15,340 nucleotides of DNA from Bacteroidota bacterium (GTDB lineage: Bacteria > Bacteroidota > Bacteroidia > Bacteroidales > Tenuifilaceae), in the NCBI GenBank assembly GCA_023406715.1, contig JAEXVC010000114.1:1-15340 (forward strand), read 5' to 3'. How positions within the stretch are numbered: the first letter of the stretch is position 1; each line of letters begins with the position of its first letter. Of the stretch, positions 1 through 7,498 are shown one piece after another. A program made the translations under genes and the position numbers. The notes beneath the pieces are model-generated. The model was given only the letters and a program-made list of their open reading frames with translations, had not been told where the DNA came from and did not search any database.

Positions 1-2824
1 GTTCATTGGTGTGGTCGATGAGAATAATTGCATTTCTTACAACTATGCCTGAAAGACTAATTAAACCCAGAAATGCTGTAAAACCAAAATTATTATGGGT
101 AACTGCCAACCCAAACATGGCACCAAACAAGGCCAACGGAATGGTAATCATAATAATTAAGGTTTCTTTCAGGTTTCTAAACTGGAGCAGAAGGATAAGA
201 AATATTAAGACCAGACTTATACCCAAAGCGGCAATCATTTGTCCGAATGCTTCCGATTTATTGGAGTATTCGCCACCATAGTCAATATAATAACCCGATG
301 GGAGGTTAATCTTTTCAATTTCAGGACGAACTTTTTTCAATAGTTCAGCAGGTAAAATTCCATCAGTTGTTTCGCTTCTTACCGTTAAACAACGAACGCC
401 ATTGCGGTGCATGATGCGACCGGGCTGCCATTCGGGCTTAATATCTGCAATCTGGCGCAAGGGTACGCTGGCACCAGTAACAGGCGACTCAAGGTATACA
501 TCCTCAATATCCTGATAGGATCGACGCTTTTTTTCATCGAGGCGGAGAACAATATCAATATTATTATCGCCTTCGTACATTGAAGAAACAGGTACACCAC
601 TGATATTAGTATATAATACCTGTGCAATACTACTGGTTGTAAAACCCAAACGGGTAGCTTCGTCTTTTAGGAGAATACTAATTCCGTAATAATCTTCTTT
701 AAAATCGTCGTTTACAAGGAAATTTCCTTCTGTTTTATGAAGAATTGATTTTATCTGGCTACTTAACTGTTTTAAAACGTTTATGTCATCACCATAAATA
801 CGAATCTCCACTGGGGCAATAAGGGGCTGTCCCTGTTGCATCAATTTAACCTGAACCATTCCATCAGAAATTAAATTCCCGACCTTTGGCTCTAATTCTT
901 TGGCTAGTTCTTCAGTCGTTTTATCGTTAACAGTGTTTATAAGTATTTGCCCATAATTACTTACCGGAAATTCAGGTGAAAAATTATAGTAAACGCGTGG
1001 TGCACTTGTTCCTGAAAAAGAAGCAAATGAAGTTACCCGCTTGTCGTCTCTAATCAGATTTTCAATTTGAGCAATAGCTTCCTTGGTTTTATCAAGTTTA
1101 GTACCAGTCGGCATCCAAACTTCAATTGCAAACTGGTTACGTTCGGCATAGGGGAAAAATTTCTGACCGACGGCTAATTTAAAAATCAGTAGTGCTAACA
1201 AAATAGTAACAATGCTACCACCGATGGTAAAAATAGGATGTTTTACACACCAGTCGATAGCCCAGTCATAACCCTGTTGCATGTAGTCGAGAGCAGATTT
1301 TTTATTTTTAGGCTTAACTTCTTCTGCATCATGGCTATGTAAACCCTTTTTTATAAAAACATAACAAAGGGTTGGTGTTAAAACCATTGCCACAACAAAT
1401 GATGATGCAAGTGCAATAGTTACCGTGATTGGTAAATCGTGTATAAATTCACCTAATGCCCCAGTAAGAATAACCATTGGCATAAATGCTGCAATGATAG
1501 TTACTGTGGCTGTAAGAATTGGAATGATAAGATCGAAAGCACTTCGCCAGGCAGCCGTCCAGCGGTCAACTCCCTTATCGAGCAGTTCTACGTAATTATC
1601 GGCAACAACAATTGCATCGTCAACCACCATGCCAAGTACTACAATTAATGCGGCTAAAGAAACTTGGTGCAATTCAATACCAAAGGCATGAAGCATAGCA
1701 AAGGTTACAGCTACTGTCATAGGTATTGCTGTAGCAGCAACCGCAGCAATGCGAAAGGGGAGAAGAAGGATAACAACAATGATGACAGAGATAATGGCTA
1801 GCAAAAATTCATGCATGAAGTGTGAGATATTCTCATCAACCATTTTTGGCTGACTGACAATTGTTGTTAGTTTAATATTTGAAGGTAAAAGACTGGAAAC
1901 TTCAGCGATTTTTGCATCAACTTGTTTTCCAAATTGCACAATGTTATTTCCTTCCTGCATCTGAACCGAAACAAGCATTGCCATTTGACCATTTACTCCT
2001 ATGTTATTAGTCGGTTCAGCGTATTCGCGCTTAATCGTTGCAATGTCCGATAGCCTGATTACAGCGCCTGTCTTGGATGTCCCTATTATCTGCTTTTCGA
2101 TTTCTTTTTGTGAAGTATAAGTGCCCGTAGTATAAAGAGATACCCTAGTTTCTCCGGTTTGTATATCTCCCGTTGGTGTTATAGTGTTTTGAGATTGTAA
2201 TACTTTAACAACTTGTTGAAGGCTAATGCCATATTGTGCAAGCAATTGGGAGTTGAAGTAAACTGTAATTTGTTCTTTCTGCTCCCCAATACGCTTAATC
2301 TTAGATGTTGCTGGTATAGTTCTGAGTTTATCTTCTAACAGTTTACTGTAATCCTTCAGTTGTTGATAGGTAGCGCTTGTCCCTTCTAAAGCAATTAAAA
2401 GAGCTTCGGTGTCGCCAAAATCGGAATTAACCACTGGCCCCCGGACGCCTTGAGGTAAATCTAGATTTTTAGCCAAAAGAAGTTGATGGCGTAGTTTACT
2501 CCAGAATATATCAGGCTTCTTAACGTCATCATTTAGGTTAACATTGATGATAACCACCCCATCGCGGGTAGTTGAATATGTTTTTGATTTTTTTACTTCC
2601 TCGAATTGAAATAAGTATTGTTCGAGTTTGTTTGTTACCTGTTCTTCAACCTGGGCAGCTGTTGCTCCGGGATAATAGGCCACAACTAAGCCAAGCGGAA
2701 CGGTAATTTTAGGATCTTCGCGGCGAGGCATGGTCAATAAAGAATAAACGCCAACCGCAAACACCATCGCTAACACTGTAAGTGTTACCTGTTTATGCTT
2801 TAAAGATGTTCTTACAAAATTCAT
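1..2824 (-). CDS. RND-family efflux transporter permease subunit (partial, C-terminus beyond the window)
   Basis: This is an inner-membrane, proton-driven pump subunit of a tripartite efflux system. It reads from an ATG at 2824 and stays open through position 1, giving about 941 residues of an expected 1020-1050, so only the last membrane helices are missing. The N-terminus is a typical RND start, with one membrane helix followed by a MPRREDP motif at the start of the periplasmic porter domain. The fourth-helix proton-relay pair is present as D402-D403 within GMVVDDAIVV, matching AcrB D407/D408, so the pump should be active. Near the window edge the frame reads LSGIVVRNAIILIDHTNE, the conserved second-half membrane segment. 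It starts 8 bp after the fusion-protein gene, so the two are cotranscribed. The sequence resembles the HAE-type multidrug/hydrophobe branch more than metal pumps, but the substrate cannot be told. No TolC-type gene is visible, and one may lie beyond position 1. Confidence 0.95.
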   Translation of the reverse strand, partial: MNFVRTSLKHKQVTLTVLAMVFAVGVYSLLTMPRREDPKITVPLGLVVAYYPGATAAQVEEQVTNKLEQYLFQFEEVKKSKTYSTTRDGVVIINVNLNDDVKKPDIFWSKLRHQLLLAKNLDLPQGVRGPVVNSDFGDTEALLIALEGTSATYQQLKDYSKLLEDKLRTIPATSKIKRIGEQKEQITVYFNSQLLAQYGISLQQVVKVLQSQNTITPTGDIQTGETRVSLYTTGTYTSQKEIEKQIIGTSKTGAVIRLSDIATIKREYAEPTNNIGVNGQMAMLVSVQMQEGNNIVQFGKQVDAKIAEVSSLLPSNIKLTTIVSQPKMVDENISHFMHEFLLAIISVIIVVILLLPFRIAAVAATAIPMTVAVTFAMLHAFGIELHQVSLAALIVVLGMVVDDAIVVADNYVELLDKGVDRWTAAWRSAFDLIIPILTATVTIIAAFMPMVILTGALGEFIHDLPITVTIALASSFVVAMVLTPTLCYVFIKKGLHSHDAEEVKPKNKKSALDYMQQGYDWAIDWCVKHPIFTIGGSIVTILLALLIFKLAVGQKFFPYAERNQFAIEVWMPTGTKLDKTKEAIAQIENLIRDDKRVTSFASFSGTSAPRVYYNFSPEFPVSNYGQILINTVNDKTTEELAKELEPKVGNLISDGMVQVKLMQQGQPLIAPVEIRIYGDDINVLKQLSSQIKSILHKTEGNFLVNDDFKEDYYGISILLKDEATRLGFTTSSIAQVLYTNISGVPVSSMYEGDNNIDIVLRLDEKKRRSYQDIEDVYLESPVTGASVPLRQIADIKPEWQPGRIMHRNGVRCLTVRSETTDGILPAELLKKVRPEIEKINLPSGYYIDYGGEYSNKSEAFGQMIAALGISLVLIFLILLLQFRNLKETLIIMITIPLALFGAMFGLAVTHNNFGFTAFLGLISLSGIVVRNAIILIDHTNE

Positions 2825-2832
2825 ACTCCCGA

Positions 2833-3867
2833 TTACTTTAAAGTGATAAATGAACCATTGCTTAATTTGTACTGACCACTAATGACTACTGATTCGCCAA
2901 GGTTTAGTCCTGAGATAACTTCCACCTGATTGTCGGAAATATTACCTAAAGAAACACTTCGCTTAAAAGCTTGATTTTTAATAGAATCCATAACATACAC
3001 ATACGAGGAATTATCAATATCGTGCAATACTGCTTCAGCAGGAATACTTGAATGTTGTTCGGTTTGATTAGTCTTAAACTGAATTTCTGCAGTCATACCT
3101 GGACGAATAAGAAGTTGAGAATTTTTGAGTTCAACTTTTACAGAGAAAGAACGGGTTGTTTCTTCTGCAACAGAGCCTATTTCCACAATCTTACCTATAA
3201 AAGTTGAATCCAAGGACGATACATGTATTTTGGCTTCGTTACCAATTTGAATAAGATGAAGCTCGGATTCAGGAACCGATGCGTTTACTTTTACTTTGCT
3301 GATATCTGAAATTACAAATAAAGGCATCCCCGTATTTATAATTTCACCGACCTCAGCTCCTCTTTTAAGCAGGATTCCGCTGATGGGGGAATACAGTTTC
3401 GTGTCGGCAAGGTTCTTAGCCTGTAAGCGCTGCTGAGCTTTAGCAACTTTAAGGGCATTGGTTATTTTAGAAAAATCGCTTTCCGAGATACTTTTCCTAT
3501 CGAACATCTGGCTTAAGCGATTATATTCATCCTGAGTTTGATCCAAATTGGCATCGGCAATATCTTTTGCAATGCTATAGTTCTCGGGATCTAAACTGGC
3601 AAGCAACTGGTTTGCCTGAATGGGCGAGCCTTCTTCCACTGAAATGTAGTTCAGTTTACCAGCAACCATGAACCCTAGACGAACAGTTTTATTCCCCTCG
3701 ATGTTACCACTTACGGCAATTTCTCTCGAAATAGTAATGTTACTTACCTTTTGTACTACTACAGGAATAGAATTGTCTTTATTTTCAATAACATGTTCCC
3801 TTCCATTACACCCTGTATACAGGAGTGCAGAAAACAATAAAATAATTAAATTGTACTTGATATTCAT
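2833..3867 (-). CDS. RND efflux periplasmic adaptor (membrane fusion protein), lipoprotein
   Basis: This adaptor links the RND permease to an outer-membrane channel. It has 344 residues, a usual length for a lipid-anchored adaptor. Residues 1-19 are a signal peptide ending in a lipobox (LLYTGC), so Cys20 should be lipidated. The domain order is standard. The two halves of the lipoyl-like domain lie at about 65-95 and 157-185 (the second includes YSPISGILLKRGAEVGE) and flank an alpha-hairpin at about 96-155. A beta-barrel follows at about 190-265, then a membrane-proximal domain to the end. The short hairpin fits a HlyD/AcrA-type adaptor. The ATG at 3867 lies 17 bp after the upstream gene, and the permease begins 8 bp after the stop, so this is the middle gene of an operon. 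A promoter and Crp/Fnr-type site upstream of the first gene probably control it. Confidence 0.93.
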   Translation of the reverse strand: MNIKYNLIILLFSALLYTGCNGREHVIENKDNSIPVVVQKVSNITISREIAVSGNIEGNKTVRLGFMVAGKLNYISVEEGSPIQANQLLASLDPENYSIAKDIADANLDQTQDEYNRLSQMFDRKSISESDFSKITNALKVAKAQQRLQAKNLADTKLYSPISGILLKRGAEVGEIINTGMPLFVISDISKVKVNASVPESELHLIQIGNEAKIHVSSLDSTFIGKIVEIGSVAEETTRSFSVKVELKNSQLLIRPGMTAEIQFKTNQTEQHSSIPAEAVLHDIDNSSYVYVMDSIKNQAFKRSVSLGNISDNQVEVISGLNLGESVVISGQYKLSNGSFITLK

Positions 3868-3884
3868 ATCGTATTGATTTTGAG

Positions 3885-4349
3885 TTAATGTACTTGAGTA
3901 GAGATGTTTGATTCTTTTATACCAAGAAAAAGCAACCTGTCGGAGGTAAAATCAACAAGATCTTTGTCTCCATTTATGAAAAAGCGCATAACATTCCCAG
4001 TATTGCTGTTTATTAATACTTCAAGAATTTTTTGACTGAGGTTTTGATCAATAAGATTGGTGTAATCGTAATAGATGTAGTAGATGAGTAGTTTATGAAT
4101 AAACCGATATTCGAGAATATCTAGTTCTGAACTATAAAGAGGAGTGCTTTGCTCTCGAGGAACAAGATAAATGACAGTTATAAAGTCGTCTAATTCCTTT
4201 TCGAGTTCATATTTAAGTTGCTCGAATGTTAATTGAATTCCCTTGGGATCGGTCACGAAAATATAATTATAGACAGGATTGCCATCAGATGCACTGTTGA
4301 GATTTTGATCATCATTGATCCACCGTTTACTATATTTTTGACTTTGCAT
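3885..4349 (-). CDS. Small protein resembling an isolated NAD-binding half of a ferredoxin-reductase-type oxidoreductase (tentative)
   Basis: A 154-residue cytoplasmic protein with no signal peptide or membrane helix; I do not recognise it with certainty. Seen directly: a beta-alpha-beta-like pattern. Residues 26-33 (VYNYIFVT) form a strand, 41-54 a charged helix, and 56-63 (FITVIYLV) a second strand. The C-terminal block MRFFINGDKDLVDFTSDRLLFLG, followed by IKESNIST, resembles the last part of FAD/NAD(P)H reductases (Hmp or phenol-hydroxylase reductase type). There the form is FxxCGPxxhhxxhxxxLxxLGhPxxxIxxE. Here the CGP triplet is NGD (126-128), and no FAD-binding barrel precedes it. If homologous, it is a degenerate, stand-alone domain, perhaps regulatory rather than catalytic. 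It is the first gene of the efflux operon and its ATG is 51 bp from an FNR-type site. The coding call is firm and the family call weak. Confidence 0.75.
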   Translation of the reverse strand: MQSQKYSKRWINDDQNLNSASDGNPVYNYIFVTDPKGIQLTFEQLKYELEKELDDFITVIYLVPREQSTPLYSSELDILEYRFIHKLLIYYIYYDYTNLIDQNLSQKILEVLINSNTGNVMRFFINGDKDLVDFTSDRLLFLGIKESNISTQVH

Positions 4350-4369
4350 TGCATGAATAATTAATGATG

Positions 4370-4377
4370 CAAAGTTG
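4370..4377 (-). promoter_or_regulatory. Candidate Bacteroidota -7 element of the efflux operon
   Basis: On the minus strand this reads CAACTTTG, one mismatch from the Bacteroidota -7 consensus TAnnTTTG. It lies about 20 bp before the ATG at 4349. A start site a few bases downstream would leave a leader of roughly 15 nt. Its centre is exactly 33 bp from the centre of the palindrome at 4400-4413, the same spacing as in the patatin promoter. Confidence 0.5.
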
Positions 4378-4399
4378 GAGCGGTTTATGGTGAATCTTT

Positions 4400-4413
4400 T
4401 TGACCTAGATCAA
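4400..4413 (-). promoter_or_regulatory. FNR/CRP-family operator upstream of the efflux operon
   Basis: TTGACCTAGATCAA is an inverted repeat matching the FNR consensus TTGATnnnnATCAA at nine of its ten defined bases. It lies 51 bp upstream of the first efflux-operon gene. Relative to the -7-like element it sits near -41.5, the class II activation position of FNR/CRP proteins. The likely reader is the Crp/Fnr-family protein encoded at 6885-7445. Confidence 0.72.
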
Positions 4414-4564
4414 AAAAGAAAAAATCTCAATACCAACTTAGGATTATTAAAACGTCAGTAGATTTTCAATCAACAGGAGGTTTAGATTAAAAAAAAATCA
4501 AATCAATTGGAAAGCAACAATTATAAAGGATAGTTATCAGCAAAAAACATAAACTAACATGAAA

Positions 4565-6748
4565 TTAAAACCAGAAACCGACATTTGCAGACACAACTGG
4601 TTTTTGATATTTTTCTGCGTAGCCAATTGTTAATCCTATTGGGCCAATTTTAGACCTGAAGGAATAGGTTATTCCACCACCTAATATAACATTATATTGA
4701 TCCAAGTCCTCAACTGTTCTATTCTGTAGTAAGCCATTGGTAATTAATGTTATAAAATGATTGTGTTTAAAATTTAGTCGTAGACCAAGACTACCAATTA
4801 TTGTTATTCTTTCTGCTGCCCACACTGATGGCAAACCATAAAATGGTAAATGATAATTAACACTCAGTTCATAGTCCTGCGGTGCAACATAATTCCCTAA
4901 TTGAACGGGAGTTGTCTCTCTGAATAAAAAACGTCCAAAAATTCCTATCAACACAGTGGAATTGCCACTTAAACTCATCGCATTTCGATGTTTAACAAGC
5001 AGTATTGGGTTAATACTATGAAAATCCAGATCCTGAACCAACGACATTTCAACAAAAGACTCTGCCCCATGAGATGGAAAATAGTAATCATCGAGATTAT
5101 CGAAACTGTAAAACCCATACAAATGAGTAGTTAGTTTTTTATTAGTAGATAGTGATAAACTGCTATCTCCAATTGTACTATAAATTTTGCCAACGAAGTA
5201 TTCCTGCCTCATTCCTACACCAAAAAGAGAATACTTAACGATCCTTTGATATGTAAACAGTTTAAGGGAGCCTAAATAAATATTTGCAGGATATGAGTAA
5301 TCTTTATTTAGATGAACTGTTAAATCGCGATAAGAGGCCTCTGTTTGAATCACAAACTTAGGCAATCTCTTTTTGCCAAATTCGGCTATAAATGTAAACT
5401 TTGGATTTGTTGATACATCAGCAGTAAAAGAAATCAAATCAAGGTTTCTTGTATAATCTTTTCGAGTTGCATTTAACACTATGGAAACTACGCTTCTAGA
5501 ATTAGCTCTAACACCAAAATTCATAACCCAAGATCGATTTTCATCAACCGTCACATTCAGGGTCTTTTCGGAATCCTCTCCTTCCAAACTAAAAAAAACT
5601 CTACGAAATCCCCCCATTCCATAAATATTGTTTATGTGCTTTTTTATGGTTTTATAATTAAAAGTGCCTGGTAATTCTAGATCTAGGGCGTCAATTAATT
5701 GTTTATCTGACATCGTGCAATTTCCTTTGATTTTAACATCGGTAATTTTCCATGCTTTTCTATTTATCAATTCTGCTGAAACAATTCTGGGTGCTAGGTC
5801 GTACTTCAATTTCAATGCACGAATATCGTCTAAGACGAGGTTGACGGACTCTCTTCCTCTTTGAATCAGTGTATCAACTGCATCCGTGTAAAAACTTGAA
5901 GCATTATATCCCTCAATATTAGGGCGAATAATAATGTTGCAATAACTTTTATTTACAGAATCTTTTTTCGTAGTATAGAAATTAATCAATTGATCTGTTA
6001 AATTTTTCATGCTTTTGATACTCTCGGCTGGTAGCAAATCGCTTCTAATGTCTACACCTATAATAATATCTGCACCCATTTCTTTTGCAACATCTGTTGG
6101 AAAATTATTTACAATTCCACCATCGATAAGAATATGTTTATTATGATGGCTAGGTGAAAAAATCCCAGGAATGGCCATGCTTGAGAGAATAGCAGTAGGC
6201 AAGAAACCAGAATTCAATATAACTTGATTTCCTGTTGCTAGATCGGCACCTATGCATGCAAAGGAAATTGGGAATTTTGAAAAATCGGCATTGTCAGGTA
6301 GATCTGCCGTTAATCCACAAAAAAGATTTAGTATATTTTGACCATTAACTAAACCATTGGGCAATTCTGGTTTTCCGTTGTCCGAGATTGGCAAGGATAA
6401 TACATAGCGCTGTTGCTCTTCTTTCGAAAATTGATCTAGTTGTTTACGAGGCGTATAGTCTAATAATAGTTGAGACCAATTTTCAGCCAAAGCCATTTCG
6501 GCAATTTGATCAGCATTATATCCAATTGAGTAAAGTCCACCTACAATACTTCCAATACTTGTACCCACAATAATATCAATTGGAACGCCCTCTTGCTCTA
6601 GCACTTTCAAAACGCCGATATGAGCGAATCCTTTTGCACCGCCACCGCTCAGTACTACTGCAATTTTAGGTCGCTTCACTGGCTGGGAAGAGGCTATAAC
6701 AAATGAAAAAGTTAGCATAAGCAATATAGAAACAAATCTTATGTGCAT
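4565..6748 (-). CDS. Patatin-like phospholipase with POTRA and outer-membrane beta-barrel (PlpD / type Vd-like)
   Basis: A 727-residue predicted acyl hydrolase exported to the cell envelope. Residues 1-21 form a signal peptide. The patatin domain follows at once, with the oxyanion-hole glycines G35-G36-G37 (GGGAKG), nucleophile Ser64 in GTSIG, and catalytic Asp209 in DGG, so the Ser-Asp dyad is complete. About residues 320-390 look like one POTRA domain. From about 395 to the end the sequence alternates in the manner of beta-strands and closes on an aromatic residue (GFWF), as in a 16-stranded Omp85/BamA-type barrel. This is the PlpD or type Vd autotransporter layout, known in Pseudomonas and Fusobacterium to place a phospholipase A1 outside the cell. 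Many Bacteroidota encode a similar RssA-like protein of unproven role. The ATG at 6748 is chosen because the signal peptide starts there. The gene is monocistronic and preceded by an FNR-type site. Confidence 0.93.
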   Translation of the reverse strand: MHIRFVSILLMLTFSFVIASSQPVKRPKIAVVLSGGGAKGFAHIGVLKVLEQEGVPIDIIVGTSIGSIVGGLYSIGYNADQIAEMALAENWSQLLLDYTPRKQLDQFSKEEQQRYVLSLPISDNGKPELPNGLVNGQNILNLFCGLTADLPDNADFSKFPISFACIGADLATGNQVILNSGFLPTAILSSMAIPGIFSPSHHNKHILIDGGIVNNFPTDVAKEMGADIIIGVDIRSDLLPAESIKSMKNLTDQLINFYTTKKDSVNKSYCNIIIRPNIEGYNASSFYTDAVDTLIQRGRESVNLVLDDIRALKLKYDLAPRIVSAELINRKAWKITDVKIKGNCTMSDKQLIDALDLELPGTFNYKTIKKHINNIYGMGGFRRVFFSLEGEDSEKTLNVTVDENRSWVMNFGVRANSRSVVSIVLNATRKDYTRNLDLISFTADVSTNPKFTFIAEFGKKRLPKFVIQTEASYRDLTVHLNKDYSYPANIYLGSLKLFTYQRIVKYSLFGVGMRQEYFVGKIYSTIGDSSLSLSTNKKLTTHLYGFYSFDNLDDYYFPSHGAESFVEMSLVQDLDFHSINPILLVKHRNAMSLSGNSTVLIGIFGRFLFRETTPVQLGNYVAPQDYELSVNYHLPFYGLPSVWAAERITIIGSLGLRLNFKHNHFITLITNGLLQNRTVEDLDQYNVILGGGITYSFRSKIGPIGLTIGYAEKYQKPVVSANVGFWF

Positions 6749-6822
6749 GCCTTCTTTGTTTTTATTATAATTATAGATACTATAAGGTTACTTAAATCCT
6801 TAATAGATATATAAAACGAAGG

Positions 6823-6830
6823 CAAACATA
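6823..6830 (-). promoter_or_regulatory. Bacteroidota -7 element of the patatin gene
   Basis: On the minus strand this reads TATGTTTG, a full match to TAnnTTTG. It would start transcription near 6818, leaving a leader of about 70 nt before the ATG at 6748. No good -33 element is seen at the normal distance. The FNR-type box occupies that position, as expected for an activator-dependent promoter. Confidence 0.6.
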
Positions 6831-6852
6831 TTATTGCTCAACAAACTTTTCT

Positions 6853-6866
6853 TTGATGTAGATCAA
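6853..6866 (-). promoter_or_regulatory. Perfect FNR/CRP-family operator upstream of the patatin gene
   Basis: TTGATGTAGATCAA matches TTGATnnnnATCAA at all ten defined bases. It shares 12 of 14 bases with the box at 4400-4413, including the TAGATCAA half, and both continue into an A-run. It lies in the gap between the regulator's stop (6885) and the patatin start (6748), near -41.5 relative to the start site predicted from the -7 element. Confidence 0.78.
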
Positions 6867-6884
6867 AAAAAAATTATCAAACAC

Positions 6885-7445
6885 TTATTTTACAGCCCTT
6901 ATTCTACTAAGGGTTTCCTGGGTAATACCTAGATATGAAGCAATATTTCCGAGGGAAGCCCGCTGAAAAACAGAGGGATAGTCCTGCATTAGCGCATTGT
7001 ATCGTTCTTCAGCCGTTTGGAACTTGATACTTACTATAAATTCAACTATTTTACCTGTAATTTCGTATAAAAGATAAAATGCAAGACGAGCTCCATTTCC
7101 CTTTTCTAACATATCTTCCAAATCGGAAATTTTAATTGAATAAACAACAGAATCTTCTATTAATTCACAGTAATCACGAGTTGGTTTGTGGTAATAGAAA
7201 CTATCAATTGCCGTAACAAATGAATTATCGGCAGAAAACCAAGCGGTTATTTCTTTTCCGCTGTTTGAGTGATAATATACACGGGCAAACCCCTTCTCGA
7301 TATAAAAGATGTGTTTGCAAATTTTACCTTGTTCAAATAGTAAATGACCTTTAGGTAATTCTTCACGTTTAAATGCTTTGAAAAACTCATCTTCCAACTC
7401 GTTTGAAAGTTTTGCCATTTTTTTTATATGCTCAGGTAAATTCAT
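6885..7445 (-). CDS. Crp/Fnr-family transcriptional regulator
   Basis: A 186-residue DNA-binding regulator. Residues 15-115 form a cyclic-nucleotide-binding-type beta-roll (KGHLLFEQGK, then HIFYIEKGFARVYY). Then come a dimerisation helix (about 120-145) and a winged helix-turn-helix, with the recognition helix at the very C-terminus (GITQETLSRIRA). E177, S180 and R181 reproduce the E-x-x-S-R spacing with which E. coli FNR (E209, S212, R213) contacts TTGAT. The cAMP-binding GE...RxA signature is absent, and only two cysteines are present, so neither cAMP nor an FNR-type iron-sulfur cluster is supported and the signal is unknown. The ATG at 7445 is preferred to the TTG at 7490, because a perfect -7 element (TATATTTG) overlaps that TTG and would place the transcript start downstream of it. 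FNR-type boxes near two neighbouring operons are likely targets. Confidence 0.92.
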   Translation of the reverse strand: MNLPEHIKKMAKLSNELEDEFFKAFKREELPKGHLLFEQGKICKHIFYIEKGFARVYYHSNSGKEITAWFSADNSFVTAIDSFYYHKPTRDYCELIEDSVVYSIKISDLEDMLEKGNGARLAFYLLYEITGKIVEFIVSIKFQTAEERYNALMQDYPSVFQRASLGNIASYLGITQETLSRIRAVK

Positions 7446-7454
7446 AAAGATCAA
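7441..7454 (-). promoter_or_regulatory. Possible autoregulatory FNR-type half-degenerate box over the regulator's start codon
   Basis: On the minus strand this reads TTGATCTTTATGAA, nine of ten bases of TTGATnnnnATCAA, and it contains the ATG start codon. Relative to the predicted start site it lies at about +30 to +43, where binding would block rather than activate. The match may be by chance, as the start codon supplies part of it. Confidence 0.3.
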
Positions 7455-7487
7455 TTTATAAGAGAGTATACGAAAATAACTACTTTC

Positions 7488-7495
7488 CAAATATA
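7488..7495 (-). promoter_or_regulatory. Bacteroidota -7 element of the Crp/Fnr regulator gene
   Basis: TATATTTG on the minus strand is a full match to TAnnTTTG. It predicts a start site near 7483 and a leader of about 40 nt to the ATG at 7445. No clear -33 TTG was found. It begins 4 bp after the end of the recombinase remnant (7499), so the mobile DNA abuts this promoter. Confidence 0.5.
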
Positions 7496-7498
7496 AAA

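Noticed and set aside
6..627. Small frames at the left edge (6-281 plus, 385-627 minus)
   Set aside because: Both lie within the RND permease gene, which reads continuously on the minus strand from 2824 to the window edge.
5664..5864. Plus-strand frames inside the patatin gene (also 6388-6573)
   Set aside because: They are antisense shadows of a clearly coding gene with catalytic motifs.
7446..7490. 15-residue N-terminal extension of the Crp/Fnr regulator from a TTG
   Set aside because: The TTG overlaps a perfect -7 element, so it would not be in the transcript; the ATG at 7445 gives a normal family N-terminus.
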